Of a stretch of 64,000 nucleotides of DNA, positions 17,585 to 26,474 are shown piece by piece (positions within the stretch are counted from its first letter, which is position 1; each line of letters starts with the position of its first letter). Location of the stretch: the NCBI RefSeq assembly GCF_001427905.1, contig NZ_LMEF01000029.1, positions 186,001-250,000 of the forward strand, in the 5' to 3' direction. The position numbers and the translations under genes were made by a program. The DNA is from Flavobacterium sp. Root420. GTDB lineage: Bacteria; Bacteroidota; Bacteroidia; Flavobacteriales; Flavobacteriaceae. Below the pieces are notes generated by a model, which did not search any database, had not been told where the DNA came from, and was given only the letters and a program-made list of their open reading frames with translations.

Positions 17585-18178
17585 ATGGAAGATGGTTTTG
17601 AAGATTTGATTGCAAGTTTTATTGAAAATAAAGTAGGTATTTCGGAGCATTTTTTAAGCAGGGAATTGGCAGATAATCTTAAACAAAATCTACTTGATTT
17701 AAATCAGAGAAGTTTATTGTCAGAAGCCGGAATAGGGAATTCGGAGAAACTCTCGTATGATGGTGCAGTTAGGAGCGATTCTATTTATTGGCTGGATAAA
17801 AAGCATAATAATGTTTTTGAAAATGCCTTTTTCGCTCAAATTGAGGCCTTCATTCTTTATTTAAACGAAAGCTGTTACGCCGGAATCACGGGTTACGAAT
17901 TCCATTATTCATTATATGAAAAAGGTGATTTTTACCTGAAACATTTAGATCAATTCAAGAATAATCCAAGTCGGAAATATTCTATGATCAGTTATCTCAA
18001 CAATAATTGGCAGGAAAGCGATGGTGGTGAATTAATGATTCATCAGGAAAATAATAATCAAAAAATTTCACCTACTCAGGGCAAAACCGTTTTTTTTAAA
18101 AGTAATGAATTGGTTCATGAAGTTTTGGTTACTCAAAATACCAGAATGAGTATTACGGGTTGGTTGAAAAGTGATTAA
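17585..18178 (+). CDS. 2OG-Fe(II) dioxygenase (PKHD/SM-20-like)
   Basis: 197-aa cytoplasmic oxygenase using 2-oxoglutarate and Fe(II). The iron-binding facial triad is visible as His120-Leu-Asp122 and His178, with Arg187 for 2-oxoglutarate, set in YSLYEKGDFYLKHLD and ISYLNNNW, which are typical of SM-20/prolyl-hydroxylase-like proteins. The start is taken as ATG 17585. The longer reading frame would begin at a TTG in the upstream promoter-like sequence. The substrate may be a protein proline or an amino acid; sequence does not decide. Confidence 0.88.
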   Translation: MEDGFEDLIASFIENKVGISEHFLSRELADNLKQNLLDLNQRSLLSEAGIGNSEKLSYDGAVRSDSIYWLDKKHNNVFENAFFAQIEAFILYLNESCYAGITGYEFHYSLYEKGDFYLKHLDQFKNNPSRKYSMISYLNNNWQESDGGELMIHQENNNQKISPTQGKTVFFKSNELVHEVLVTQNTRMSITGWLKSD

Positions 18179-18190
18179 ATTTATAAATGT

Positions 18191-18198
18191 TATTTTTG
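18191..18198 (+). promoter_or_regulatory. -7 box of the 18220 gene
   Basis: TATTTTTG matches TAnnTTTG and lies 21 nt before ATG 18220. It overlaps a longer reading frame, which is why the internal ATG is preferred. Confidence 0.45.
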
Positions 18199-18219
18199 AT
18201 TTTTTATAAAAATGAAAAA

Positions 18220-18600
18220 ATGAGAATCAAATATATTTTAGAACTCGACGGTGTGAAAATAGGTTATACAGAATTTGAATATGCAGACCCACCAATGGGA
18301 GTAGTGCATGGAAAAATAATATTTGAGGAGATTGACTCTCCGTATGACCTTTTTAAAAATCACTGTAAAAAGTTTAATGTTGAAATAACTGCTGATTTAC
18401 CAAAGGATCAATTAATTGCTACTTATATAATTCCTCAATTAAAAGTGTTTTTGCAAAATGGAAATCAATTGCAGGGTTGGGGAGGAGCAATTGAAGGAAT
18501 GGATTCAGATGAATTTAAAATCGAATTTTCCGGAGTTTCATCTGAATTAATGCAAACGGAATTTAGACATCATCTCAAGAAATATAATGAGCAGGAATAA
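18220..18600 (+). CDS. Conserved hypothetical protein
   Basis: 126-aa soluble protein of unknown function. It begins MRIKYILELDGVKIGYTEFE and contains PPMGVVHGKI and the Gly-rich GNQLQGWGGAIEGMD. The fold looks alpha/beta with a beta-rich start. There is no signal peptide, membrane span or catalytic motif. The ATG at 18220 was preferred to an earlier in-frame ATG (18187) because a -7 box lies between them. Confidence 0.65.
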   Translation: MRIKYILELDGVKIGYTEFEYADPPMGVVHGKIIFEEIDSPYDLFKNHCKKFNVEITADLPKDQLIATYIIPQLKVFLQNGNQLQGWGGAIEGMDSDEFKIEFSGVSSELMQTEFRHHLKKYNEQE

Positions 18601-18618
18601 TAAGAAGTAGATAAACCT

Positions 18619-18626
18619 TATTTTTG
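18619..18626 (+). promoter_or_regulatory. -7 box of the EamA transporter gene
   Basis: TATTTTTG, 18 nt before ATG 18645. The TTG in this box should not be taken as a start codon. Confidence 0.45.
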
Positions 18627-18644
18627 CATTCAAAATTTGAGCTT

Positions 18645-19499
18645 ATGTTATTCCTTATCTTAAGTATACTTTGCAGTGTGATTGTTGGTGTGATATTCAA
18701 AATCACCAGAAAATACAATGCTAATCCCATTCAAATTGTAGCTTTCAATTACGTATTTGCCTTACTGCTTTGTTATTTTACTTTTAAACCTGATATAGCT
18801 CAGGTGGATGGAAGTGCTCCGTGGAATATTTACATTGCCATTGGTATTTTATTACCAATCGTTTTCCTGTTTTTAATTGCTTCCATTAAACATATGGGAA
18901 TCGTAAAAACAGATGCTGCACAGCGTTTGTCTCTTTTTATTCCGATATTGGCTGCCTGGTTTATTTTTAAAGAAGAATTTAATTCTTATAAGGTTATTGG
19001 ACTCTTAATAGGCTTTGTTGCCCTTTTATTCATTCTCAAAAAGCAATCAGCAAACACAGCAAACAAGTGGATTTATCCAGCGATTGTTTTACTTGGTTTT
19101 GGTGTGATTGATATTCTTTTTAAGCAAATTGCGCTTTATACCACTTTGCCTTATACCACTTCATTATTTGTAGTTTTTGATATTTCTTTGGCCATTTCCT
19201 TATTGGTTGTTGTTTATGAAACCGTCTTGAAAAAGGTAAAATTGGAAGCTAAAAATATTCTTTTAGGAGGTTTGGTCGGACTTTTTAATTTCGGAAATAT
19301 ATTGTTTTACCTAAAAGCGCATAAAGCATTTTCAGATAATCCGTCAACTGTTTTTGCCGGAATGAATATGGGTGTTATTATTTTAGGAAGTCTTGTTGGC
19401 TTGCTTTTTTTCAGGGAAAAATTATCCAAAATTAATTTCATAGGCCTCTTTTTAGCCTTAATTGCTATTGTTCTTATCGTTATTTCACAATTTAAGTAA
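18645..19499 (+). CDS. EamA/DMT-family transporter
   Basis: 284-aa inner-membrane protein with about ten hydrophobic spans arranged as two EamA halves, each ending in a helix that reports the family pattern (IGLLIGFVALLFIL at the end of half one, IGLFLALIAIVLIVI at the end of half two). This drug/metabolite family exports or imports amino acids, nucleotide sugars or drugs; substrate is not predictable. The start at 18645 is set by a -7 box immediately upstream. Confidence 0.88.
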   Translation: MLFLILSILCSVIVGVIFKITRKYNANPIQIVAFNYVFALLLCYFTFKPDIAQVDGSAPWNIYIAIGILLPIVFLFLIASIKHMGIVKTDAAQRLSLFIPILAAWFIFKEEFNSYKVIGLLIGFVALLFILKKQSANTANKWIYPAIVLLGFGVIDILFKQIALYTTLPYTTSLFVVFDISLAISLLVVVYETVLKKVKLEAKNILLGGLVGLFNFGNILFYLKAHKAFSDNPSTVFAGMNMGVIILGSLVGLLFFREKLSKINFIGLFLALIAIVLIVISQFK

Positions 19500-19605
19500 A
19501 TTTTTTCTGTAGCATAATTCGTTAATTTACAGGTTCTTCAATGTTAAGTTTAAAATTATTTAAAATAAACTCTACTAATTCTATAGAATTTAAGAAATAT
19601 ATTTA

Positions 19606-19613
19606 TAAATTTG
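19606..19613 (+). promoter_or_regulatory. -7 box for the leader-ORF/gdh transcript
   Basis: TAAATTTG lies 8 nt before the first leader ATG (19622). It is the only consensus -7 box found between 19500 and the glutamate dehydrogenase gene, so both leaders and gdh may depend on it. Confidence 0.5.
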
Positions 19614-19621
19614 TCCCAACA

Positions 19622-19708
19622 ATGAAATACTCTAGTCAATATATCATTCAGCTCATGTGTAGCACCACGTTGTGTTGCATGTTGAACTATGCAGTGAAAT
19701 GGCGTTAA
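19622..19708 (+). CDS. Cys-rich leader peptide 1 (28 aa)
   Basis: Short ORF of 28 codons starting just after a -7 box. The peptide contains QLMCSTTLCCML then NYAVKWR, with Cys at 13, 18 and 19 and Trp at 27. It ends 32 nt before a strong terminator. Length, Cys residues and position match a second leader ORF downstream, so these look like duplicated attenuator leaders rather than chance ORFs. Expected role: ribosome stalling or progress, perhaps tuned to charged Cys-tRNA, sets termination at 19741-19771. This is inference. Confidence 0.5.
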   Translation: MKYSSQYIIQLMCSTTLCCMLNYAVKWR

Positions 19709-19740
19709 TAGAAAATCACTTGTTAGTTATTTTTTTTTTT

Positions 19741-19771
19741 AGCCTTTCATGCACCATGAAAGGCTTTTTTT
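19741..19771 (+). terminator. Attenuator/terminator 1 upstream of gdh
   Basis: Perfect 11-bp stem AGCCTTTCATG / CATGAAAGGCT with a CAC loop followed by seven T residues. It lies between the two leader ORFs and is preceded by an 11-T tract. Confidence 0.85.
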
Positions 19772-19794
19772 AGAACTATTAAAAAATAAAGAAA

Positions 19795-19881
19795 ATGAGA
19801 TCAAATAGAAATACGAATATTATGATGCAGTGTTGTCTGATAAAAATTCCATGTTGTCGAATGTGCATGTGGAATAAATAA
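19795..19881 (+). CDS. Cys-rich leader peptide 2 (28 aa)
   Basis: 28-codon ORF after terminator 1: begins MRSNRNTNIMMQCC, then PCCRMCMWNK. Cys at 13, 14, 20, 21 and 24, Trp at 26. An A-rich GAAA precedes the ATG. No -7 box of its own was found, so it would be reached only by read-through of terminator 1. Its stop codon borders a second hairpin. Same length and layout as leader 1. Confidence 0.5.
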   Translation: MRSNRNTNIMMQCCLIKIPCCRMCMWNK

Positions 19882-19912
19882 ATGCTTTTCGTAAAGAATG
19901 AAAAGGCATTTT
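19881..19912 (+). terminator. Possible attenuator 2 upstream of gdh
   Basis: Arms AATGCTTTTC and GAAAAGGCATT (one bulge) followed by TTTT, starting at the stop codon of leader 2. It is weaker than the first hairpin; a translating ribosome at the stop would cover its 5' arm. Confidence 0.5.
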
Positions 19913-19963
19913 AATGAGAAAAAAATACAAAATCAAATATTCAAATTTTAAAAGATATATACT

Positions 19964-21250
19964 ATGAGCGCAGAAATAATTAAACAGAACCCCTTTCAAT
20001 CGATGATTGACCGTTTTAATGCAGCGGCTGATATTCTTAATTTAGAAGAATCGATCAGAGAAAAATTGCAACGTCCAGAAAAACAAATTGTCGTTAATTT
20101 CTCAATTGTGCTAGACAGCGGAAAAACGCAAAATTTTGAAGGATATCGCGTGATTCACAATACAGCTTTAGGCCCATCAAAAGGTGGAATTCGTTATGAT
20201 ACAGCCGTAAATCTGGATGAAGTTAAGGCACTTGCAGCCTGGATGACCTGGAAATCTGCCGTAACGGGAATTCCTTTTGGGGGAGCAAAAGGCGGTATTA
20301 TTTGTGATCCGAGAAAACATTCTACGATAGAATTAGAGAAAATTACCAGAGGATATACCAAGGCATTAGCTGATATTTTTGGACCGAATAAAGATGTTCC
20401 GGCACCAGACATGGGAACAGGCCCTGACGAAATGGGCTGGCTCATGGATGAATTTTCATTACTTCACGGCAAACCAATTCATGCCGTGGTAACTGGGAAA
20501 CATTTACATTCCGGCGGTTCTTTAGGAAGAGTAGAAGCAACCGGAAGGGGAGTGAGTATTATTACCTTATTGGCTCTTCAAAAATTAAAATTAAGGCCTG
20601 CAAGATCTACCGCTGCGATTCAGGGATTCGGAAATGTAGGATTGCATTCGGCCTTGTTTTTATATGAAAAAGGATTAAAAATTGTGGCAGTTAGTGATGT
20701 TTCAGAAGCTTTTTATAATCCTGACGGACTTAATATTCCAGAGTTAATCCTGTATTACAACCTGAACAATAAAAACATCAAAGGATATCCGAATTCGGTT
20801 GCTATTAAACACGAAGACTTATTGCTCTTAGATGTTGATGTATTGATTCCGGCTGCTAAAGAAGATGTAATTACACAAAAGAATGCAAAAGATATTCGAG
20901 CCAAAATCATCGTGGAAGGCGCTAACGGACCTGTTTCTTCAGATGCAGATCAAATACTGCACAACAATAATGTTTTGGTTGTTCCGGATATTCTGGCAAA
21001 TGCCGGTGGTGTAACGGTTTCTTATTTTGAATGGCTTCAGAATTCGCTTTTAGAGTCCTGGAGAATTCATCAGATCAATACACGTTTGGAAGATATTCTG
21101 GAAAAAGGTTTTGAAACTGTTTTCAGAACTGCCCTAAAACATAACGTAACGCCAAGAATCGCAGCCTATATTATTGCTCTACAAAAAGTGGCTGATACAC
21201 AAGCTGTAAAAGAGGTAGCATTGGAAGAACCAAAATTCAAGCAGAATTAA
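19964..21250 (+). CDS. Glutamate dehydrogenase
   Basis: 428-aa cytoplasmic enzyme interconverting glutamate and 2-oxoglutarate plus ammonia. Family signatures are GPSKGGIRYD, the catalytic-lysine segment IPFGGAKGGI, PAPDMGTGPDEM, and the Rossmann motif IQGFGNVG. Length and motifs fit hexameric, probably NAD-linked, GDH. The ATG at 19964 follows an A-rich leader. The transcript probably begins upstream of two leader ORFs with hairpins, so attenuation may couple expression to amino-acid or sulfur state. A coenzyme preference for NADH is likely from family resemblance but not certain. Confidence 0.93.
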   Translation: MSAEIIKQNPFQSMIDRFNAAADILNLEESIREKLQRPEKQIVVNFSIVLDSGKTQNFEGYRVIHNTALGPSKGGIRYDTAVNLDEVKALAAWMTWKSAVTGIPFGGAKGGIICDPRKHSTIELEKITRGYTKALADIFGPNKDVPAPDMGTGPDEMGWLMDEFSLLHGKPIHAVVTGKHLHSGGSLGRVEATGRGVSIITLLALQKLKLRPARSTAAIQGFGNVGLHSALFLYEKGLKIVAVSDVSEAFYNPDGLNIPELILYYNLNNKNIKGYPNSVAIKHEDLLLLDVDVLIPAAKEDVITQKNAKDIRAKIIVEGANGPVSSDADQILHNNNVLVVPDILANAGGVTVSYFEWLQNSLLESWRIHQINTRLEDILEKGFETVFRTALKHNVTPRIAAYIIALQKVADTQAVKEVALEEPKFKQN

Positions 21251-21368
21251 ATTTTTCTAATAAGATTAAGATTATTTTCATCAGTTACAAACTTGCGAGT
21301 GCAATTTTTTGATTGATGAAAACCTCTTTTTTCGTTTTGTATCAAATCACTATAAAGTAATCTTTAAA

Positions 21369-22589
21369 ATGAGACATATTAATTTTCTAGCTTTCGCAAT
21401 GCCTGCTTTTTTTCTTTTTTTATTTCTGGAATATAAGCTGGCACAACGCAAAAAAAGACCGGAGATTTTCAATTACGAAAGTTCTGTTTCAAACATTAGC
21501 ATTGGTATTGCCGAAAGATTAATTAATCTTTTTATCGCAGCCAGTTTTTATCAACTGTATTATTTGATTTATGACAACTACAGGCTTTTTAATATTCCAA
21601 GTAACATTTTTATTTGGTTTGCCTTAATTCTCGCTACCGATTTTGTCTGGTATTGGTACCACAGATTAGGTCACGAGGTCAATTTTTTCTGGGCCGCACA
21701 TATCGTGCACCATCATAGCGAAGAATTTAATTTTACGGCTGCGGCCAGAATTACTACTTTTCAGGCAGTTATTCGAACGGGATTTTGGTGTGTTTTGCCA
21801 TTTGTTGGGTTTCATCCAACCATGGTAAATACAATGCTCATTGTTCATGGAGCATATTCCTTTTTTACGCATACACAGCTTATTGGCAGAATAAAATGGC
21901 TGGAATATGTTTTTGTTACGCCTTCGGTTCATGGTATCCATCATGCTTCTGATGAAAAATACCTGGATAAAAATTACGGAGATATGTTCACTTTTTGGGA
22001 TCGTCTTTTTGGAACTTTCCAGCAAGAAGAAGAGAAACCAAAATACGGATTAACGCATCCGTTAAAAAGCTACAGTTTTCTTTGGCAGCACTTTCATTAT
22101 TATTTTGAGATTTATGAATTATGGAGACGCTCCCTTGGATTTAAAGCCAAATGGAAAGCCGTTTTTGGAAGTCCCGCTCATATGGATCAGGATATTCGGC
22201 CAACATTAGAAAAACGTTTTTTGCAAGACAAGCAGAACCCACATCAACGACTTCGATTCAGAAACTATCTTTATATTCAATTAGGAGTTTGCACTTTGTT
22301 TTTAACCGTTTTCACTTATTATTTTGAGTATTTAAATGATTTAGATAAAGTTTTTGTATTAGCTTTTATTCTGATAACTTTAATTAATTGCGGAGCATTA
22401 TTAGAACAGCGAAAATGGATTTACTATTTGGAATATGGCAGAATTTTTATGGTCACAACTTACTTTTTATATGAAGAAGATTTGACGGTATTTTTCTTTG
22501 TTCCCTTAGCGATTATGATTTTTGCCGAGCAGTTGTTTTCGCTTAGTAAACGTTATCAGAATGTGATATTGCAATTAGAATCTGAATAA
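21369..22589 (+). CDS. Sterol desaturase/fatty acid hydroxylase family membrane protein
   Basis: 406-aa integral membrane di-iron oxygenase. The three His clusters are HRLGH, HIVHHH and HGIHH, the expected ligands of the metal centre. Several hydrophobic spans lie before and between them, and the C-terminal third carries three more spans. Bacterial relatives hydroxylate or desaturate lipids, including carotenoids and ether lipids. The ATG at 21369 is chosen because the longer frame starts at a TTG without support. It may share transcription with gdh (118-bp gap), but no functional link is evident. Confidence 0.88.
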   Translation: MRHINFLAFAMPAFFLFLFLEYKLAQRKKRPEIFNYESSVSNISIGIAERLINLFIAASFYQLYYLIYDNYRLFNIPSNIFIWFALILATDFVWYWYHRLGHEVNFFWAAHIVHHHSEEFNFTAAARITTFQAVIRTGFWCVLPFVGFHPTMVNTMLIVHGAYSFFTHTQLIGRIKWLEYVFVTPSVHGIHHASDEKYLDKNYGDMFTFWDRLFGTFQQEEEKPKYGLTHPLKSYSFLWQHFHYYFEIYELWRRSLGFKAKWKAVFGSPAHMDQDIRPTLEKRFLQDKQNPHQRLRFRNYLYIQLGVCTLFLTVFTYYFEYLNDLDKVFVLAFILITLINCGALLEQRKWIYYLEYGRIFMVTTYFLYEEDLTVFFFVPLAIMIFAEQLFSLSKRYQNVILQLESE

Positions 22590-22598
22590 AAGTTTTCC

Positions 22599-22657
22599 GC
22601 CACGAATTCACGAATTTTTATTTACCAAATGAGAATAATAATTCGTGAATTCGTGGC
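22599..22657. terminator. Long inverted repeat acting as bidirectional terminator
   Basis: Exact 18-bp arms GCCACGAATTCACGAATT (22599-22616) and its complement (22640-22657) lie between convergent genes and are followed by a T8 run. This is a flavobacterial repeat family; a related degenerate element is at 55699-55834. Confidence 0.75.
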
Positions 22658-22668
22658 TATTTTTTTTA

Positions 22669-24267
22669 CTAAATCGTCTTAATAGCCATAATTTTCTCCT
22701 CAAAAGTATCTTTAAAATCAGATTTGCTTTTGATTCTTGTTTTATACGTATAAATGGTAGCTACAGAAAGTTCCAGGAATTCTGCCATTTGATTGCTGTC
22801 CTGAATTCCTAATCGGTACAAGGCAAAAATCCTAAGTTCTGTGTTTAAAAGTTCCCCTTTTTTAACGATGCATTTATGATCATTCGGGAATAAATGATTA
22901 AAATCGCTCACAAAAGTGGGGAATAATTTCAGGAAGATTTCATCAAATTGATGGAAAAGATTCTCGCGTTCTTCCTTTACATTATAGCGTTTTAAACTCG
23001 CAATAACTTCATCAGTTTTTTTGGTAATAATTTTATGAAGCGTAGTTTTCTGAATATGATCAATTCTATTAATGAAAGCCGATGTTGCCTTAATGAAATA
23101 CGTAATATATTCTTCTTTAATGGCATTGGCTTCACTCAGGCTAATATTCATTTCCTGAAGCTGCGCGTATGACGAAGCCATTATTTTTCTGGCTTTGTTT
23201 CTTTCTTTTAATTGTTTGAAGATGATAATTAAAAACAAAATAATGATTATGGTAAGAATGGTCAATAAAATAATGATTCTTTCGAGTTTATCATTTTTCT
23301 CTTTTACATTGTTTAATTGTGCTTTTTCGATAATCGGCAAGATGGACGAAATCTCAATTTTTCGATGTCTGGCGTTATAGAAAGTCGCATCATCCATCGC
23401 GATATTGATGTATTCGTTGGCTTTATCCAAGTAACCCATTTTAAAGAGTTCATTGGCTAAATTCCGAAGTGCAACTGTTTCTTTGGTCGCATTTTTAACA
23501 TCTGCAATAGCGGCAAGTGCCAGGTAATAAATGGCTTTTTTTGTATATCCTCTTTCCGAATAAATATAACCGAGACTTGAAGTTGCAATTCCATAATAAT
23601 CAGGCGGTAATTTGTAATTGTTAATCCAGTAGCTGAAGGCAAATTCGGCGCCTCGCCAATCCAATTGCTTAAATCTTTTTAAACTTTCGGCGGCCCAATA
23701 TTCATTGGTATTGGTTCCAATCAATTCCAATGCCTTTTTCAGGAAATGATTTCCCTGTTGTACATAATGAATACTAAAACGCTGATCTTTATTATAATCG
23801 CTTAAATCATAATAAGCCCGGGCTTTTATAGAATAATACTCGAATTTATTCTTTTGATCGAGCTTTTTGTCATCAATTACATTCAGGGTATCAATGGCTT
23901 CTTTAAAGAGTCCGGAAGAAAGCAACACAAAACCTTCCTTAATCCGGCTTTTGGCCAGATATTCAGGCTTTTTTAAAACAATTGCTTTGGCTTTGGCTTC
24001 TTCCAAATAATAATAAGCCGAATCATATTTGAATGACTTGTACTCATCAAACAATGACATGTATGTATTGTAGAGTTGTTCGTTGTTTTGACTAACGGTA
24101 AATTTTGATATATCTTTTTTTAAAACTTCTATTTTTCGATACTTCTGTTTTAAGTAAATATCTTTTTTAAGAAGCACTTTATCTAATTCTTCCAGAACAG
24201 GACTTGTCTCTTTGGCAGTGAGAGAAAAACCTGCAATAAAAAAAAACAGAATGTAGATTCTTCGCAT
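22669..24267 (-). CDS. DUF6377-type membrane-anchored transcriptional regulator
   Basis: 532 aa: signal peptide, TPR-like helical repeats (about 20-320) presumably in the periplasm, one membrane span (IIILLTILTIIIILFLIII), a coiled-coil linker, then a cytoplasmic domain ending in an HTH-like segment (FLELSVATIYTYKTRIKSK). This architecture is found next to SusC/SusD loci in Bacteroidota, and here it diverges from the PUL at 24752. It probably senses a glycan-derived signal in the periplasm and controls those genes. It differs from HTCS proteins in lacking kinase and receiver domains. Regulation of the adjacent PUL is inference from position. Confidence 0.82.
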   Translation of the reverse strand: MRRIYILFFFIAGFSLTAKETSPVLEELDKVLLKKDIYLKQKYRKIEVLKKDISKFTVSQNNEQLYNTYMSLFDEYKSFKYDSAYYYLEEAKAKAIVLKKPEYLAKSRIKEGFVLLSSGLFKEAIDTLNVIDDKKLDQKNKFEYYSIKARAYYDLSDYNKDQRFSIHYVQQGNHFLKKALELIGTNTNEYWAAESLKRFKQLDWRGAEFAFSYWINNYKLPPDYYGIATSSLGYIYSERGYTKKAIYYLALAAIADVKNATKETVALRNLANELFKMGYLDKANEYINIAMDDATFYNARHRKIEISSILPIIEKAQLNNVKEKNDKLERIIILLTILTIIIILFLIIIFKQLKERNKARKIMASSYAQLQEMNISLSEANAIKEEYITYFIKATSAFINRIDHIQKTTLHKIITKKTDEVIASLKRYNVKEERENLFHQFDEIFLKLFPTFVSDFNHLFPNDHKCIVKKGELLNTELRIFALYRLGIQDSNQMAEFLELSVATIYTYKTRIKSKSDFKDTFEEKIMAIKTI

Positions 24268-24751
24268 GGTTTTGTTTTTGGTTTAAGGTAAAAAAGTTTT
24301 GGTGAGTTTGAGTTAATTCGTTTTTTAATTTCAGGACAAAATGATAATAGATGATCATTAAATAGCTTTTAGATTTTGGTAATTCTCTTCATAACAAAGC
24401 TGTAAAATTTAGAGCATCAAACAAAAATAAGATCTAAATGTTAAATGTAGTCTAATAATTTGCAATTATACAATAAAAAGCAATGATGTGTATGTATAGT
24501 GAAAAAAATATAGACTTTAATTTACATATTATCATAAATTCTATTATTTAGATGTCAATTTTCATCTAAACAACACCTTGATTTTTGCATTTATAAAAAT
24601 GTTTTAAATATTTGATTGTCAATTAATTGATTGTGAAAATATTTGAATTGCATCTTGATTTTTATCAGATATTTTTTTTTAGGTTTTTTTAACATCTAGC
24701 TTCGCCTTGTCCTTTTAAGGGATGAAAAACTAACAAACAAACCACAAATTT
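24268..24751. other. Divergent PUL promoter region
   Basis: 484 bp of AT-rich sequence with no credible ORF. It contains a 10-bp palindrome CAATTAATTG flanked by two direct GATTGT copies, and two copies of CTTGATTTTT further apart. These are plausible binding sites for the DUF6377 regulator, but no consensus is known to me. No clean -33/-7 promoter pair was identified. Confidence 0.45.
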
Positions 24752-25273
24752 ATGAGATGTAAAAGTATTTATTGGTTAGCTGTTATGATGTGTCTGGTTG
24801 CCATTGGCTGTGACACTATTGATGACGGAAGCTATGTTGATCCGATTACCATTTATGAGAAAGTAAATGGAGATTGGGGATTAACAAATTTGAAAATGGT
24901 AGATGAATCTGCGAAAGCAAATGCCATTGAGCCACACGAAGAAAACCTGAGCACGTATTTTAACTACGAGGATTTTAAAATCAGATTCAGCGTAGACGAA
25001 AAGAATCAGCCAACAAGTTACGAGGTTATGGGCAATGTTCCTCCCTTATTTGCTCCAAAAGGATATTGGAAATTAAGCTCCGATTTTCAGCAGACAAATG
25101 CAAGTGCTGTAAGGATTTATCTGTACAGCGATGCTCAAAAAACACAAAAAACAGATGAACTTCGATTAACATCAGTTCCGGGAAGTAGTGACGAAATGGA
25201 ATTTCAGTTGGTGCATTCTTCCGGGGGAACTCCTTTTGTGTCTTATGTATTCAAATTAAATGCTATTAATTAA
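24752..25273 (+). CDS. Small PUL lipoprotein, DUF5004-like
   Basis: 173-aa lipoprotein (lipobox VAIGC, Cys20). The mature protein begins DTIDDGSYVDP and contains KVNGDWGLTNLKMVDE, which resembles lipocalin-like/DUF5004 proteins often encoded with SusC/SusD. It opens the PUL operon and likely sits on the outer membrane. A role in glycan binding or complex assembly is inferred only from context. Confidence 0.7.
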   Translation: MRCKSIYWLAVMMCLVAIGCDTIDDGSYVDPITIYEKVNGDWGLTNLKMVDESAKANAIEPHEENLSTYFNYEDFKIRFSVDEKNQPTSYEVMGNVPPLFAPKGYWKLSSDFQQTNASAVRIYLYSDAQKTQKTDELRLTSVPGSSDEMEFQLVHSSGGTPFVSYVFKLNAIN

Positions 25274-25362
25274 GTAATATGAAATCGCCATGATTCCAAT
25301 TAATAAACAGGAACAAAGAATGGCGATACCATATTCCGATAAAAAACAAATATTAAATACAT

Positions 25363-26445
25363 ATGAAAAAGTTTATATATACAATTTTATTTGCCCTTTT
25401 GATGGCTCCCAATTTTATTCAGGCTCAGGAAGAAGCCGGAGCTGTAGGCAGTATAACGTCATTTCCTGTCGTGTACAAATACGATGAAAAAGTAACCTGG
25501 TACTTTGATCTTTCTGAAACCACATTTGCTAAAAATGAAGATCTTTATATCTGGATTTGGTCCCCATCTGAACCAGATGCCGGGCATTGGGAAAACTCAT
25601 CAGATTTTGCAAAACTAACTCACGTAAAGGACAAAATCTGGAGTTTTACTTTAACTCCAACTACTTATTTTTCTAAAACACCAGCTGAAATTGCGGCAAG
25701 CGCGGGATTTTGGTTTCGTTTAAAAAACAAAACCGGATCAAAGCAAAGTGGTGTTGCTAATGTAGCGTATACTGATTTCTCTTCTTTTTATACGGCAAAT
25801 GAGTTGATCAGAGCCTATCCTACAAAACCAACAATCGACAAAGGAGTTAGTATTTTGTTTAATGCCAATTTAGCTCCGGGTTTTGCAGGCGCGACAAGCG
25901 TTCACATGCATAGTGGTTTAAACAATTGGGATATTAAACAAGAATACCAATCCTGGCTTCCGGATATCGTAGAAAAAACAAAACTAAAAGATTTAGGAAA
26001 CGGTTTTTATAAAATGGATCTGGTTCCAAAAGAGTATTACAATGCACCGGAGGGTTATGTAATGGAAAATCTGGTTTTCCTGATGGTGAAAGACGATTGG
26101 GCCGGAACTATTGCAGATCAGGTTTTATATGCAGGAGAATATATCCCGCCACCGCCACCGGTATTTGGATTTTTCCCTTTACAAATCAGTCAGAAAGATT
26201 TTCTGGGAATGTCACGCAAAAATAACGAGCCGGGTGTAAATAAATTAATTTATACAATTAATGCGGGCAGTAAAGTAATTTCGGGTGAATTTGCCGGTGG
26301 AACTGCCGAGATAAAAGGATTTGTCAATTTAGTTACTGAATTAAACGGAATTCCCGGTTTAACTGAAATTCATGTTTTGGTAAAAGACAATAAGGACAAA
26401 ACAATTTCGGATACCACAATTCCTCTTAAAACTTTAGACAAATAA
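25363..26445 (+). CDS. Secreted PUL accessory protein, unknown family
   Basis: 360 aa with a signal peptide ending IQAQ. Two beta-sandwich-like segments are suggested: about 25-150, with KVTWYFDLSET and YIWIWSPSEPD, then about 150-280, with KGVSILFNANL and HSGLNNWD, the latter recalling starch-binding or E-set folds (HSGLNNW, LVPKEYYNAPEGY). It resembles the extra surface proteins that accompany SusC/SusD. No catalytic signature is visible. It is placed between the lipoprotein and susC, only 29 bp from susC. Likely a glycan-binding or SusE/F-like component; this is inference. Confidence 0.65.
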   Translation: MKKFIYTILFALLMAPNFIQAQEEAGAVGSITSFPVVYKYDEKVTWYFDLSETTFAKNEDLYIWIWSPSEPDAGHWENSSDFAKLTHVKDKIWSFTLTPTTYFSKTPAEIAASAGFWFRLKNKTGSKQSGVANVAYTDFSSFYTANELIRAYPTKPTIDKGVSILFNANLAPGFAGATSVHMHSGLNNWDIKQEYQSWLPDIVEKTKLKDLGNGFYKMDLVPKEYYNAPEGYVMENLVFLMVKDDWAGTIADQVLYAGEYIPPPPPVFGFFPLQISQKDFLGMSRKNNEPGVNKLIYTINAGSKVISGEFAGGTAEIKGFVNLVTELNGIPGLTEIHVLVKDNKDKTISDTTIPLKTLDK

Positions 26446-26474
26446 TTCACTATCATATTAAAACATCAATTCTA

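Noticed and set aside
25290..25487. 65-codon ORF overlapping the signal peptide of the 25363 gene
   Set aside because: Out of frame with a clear signal peptide; shadow.
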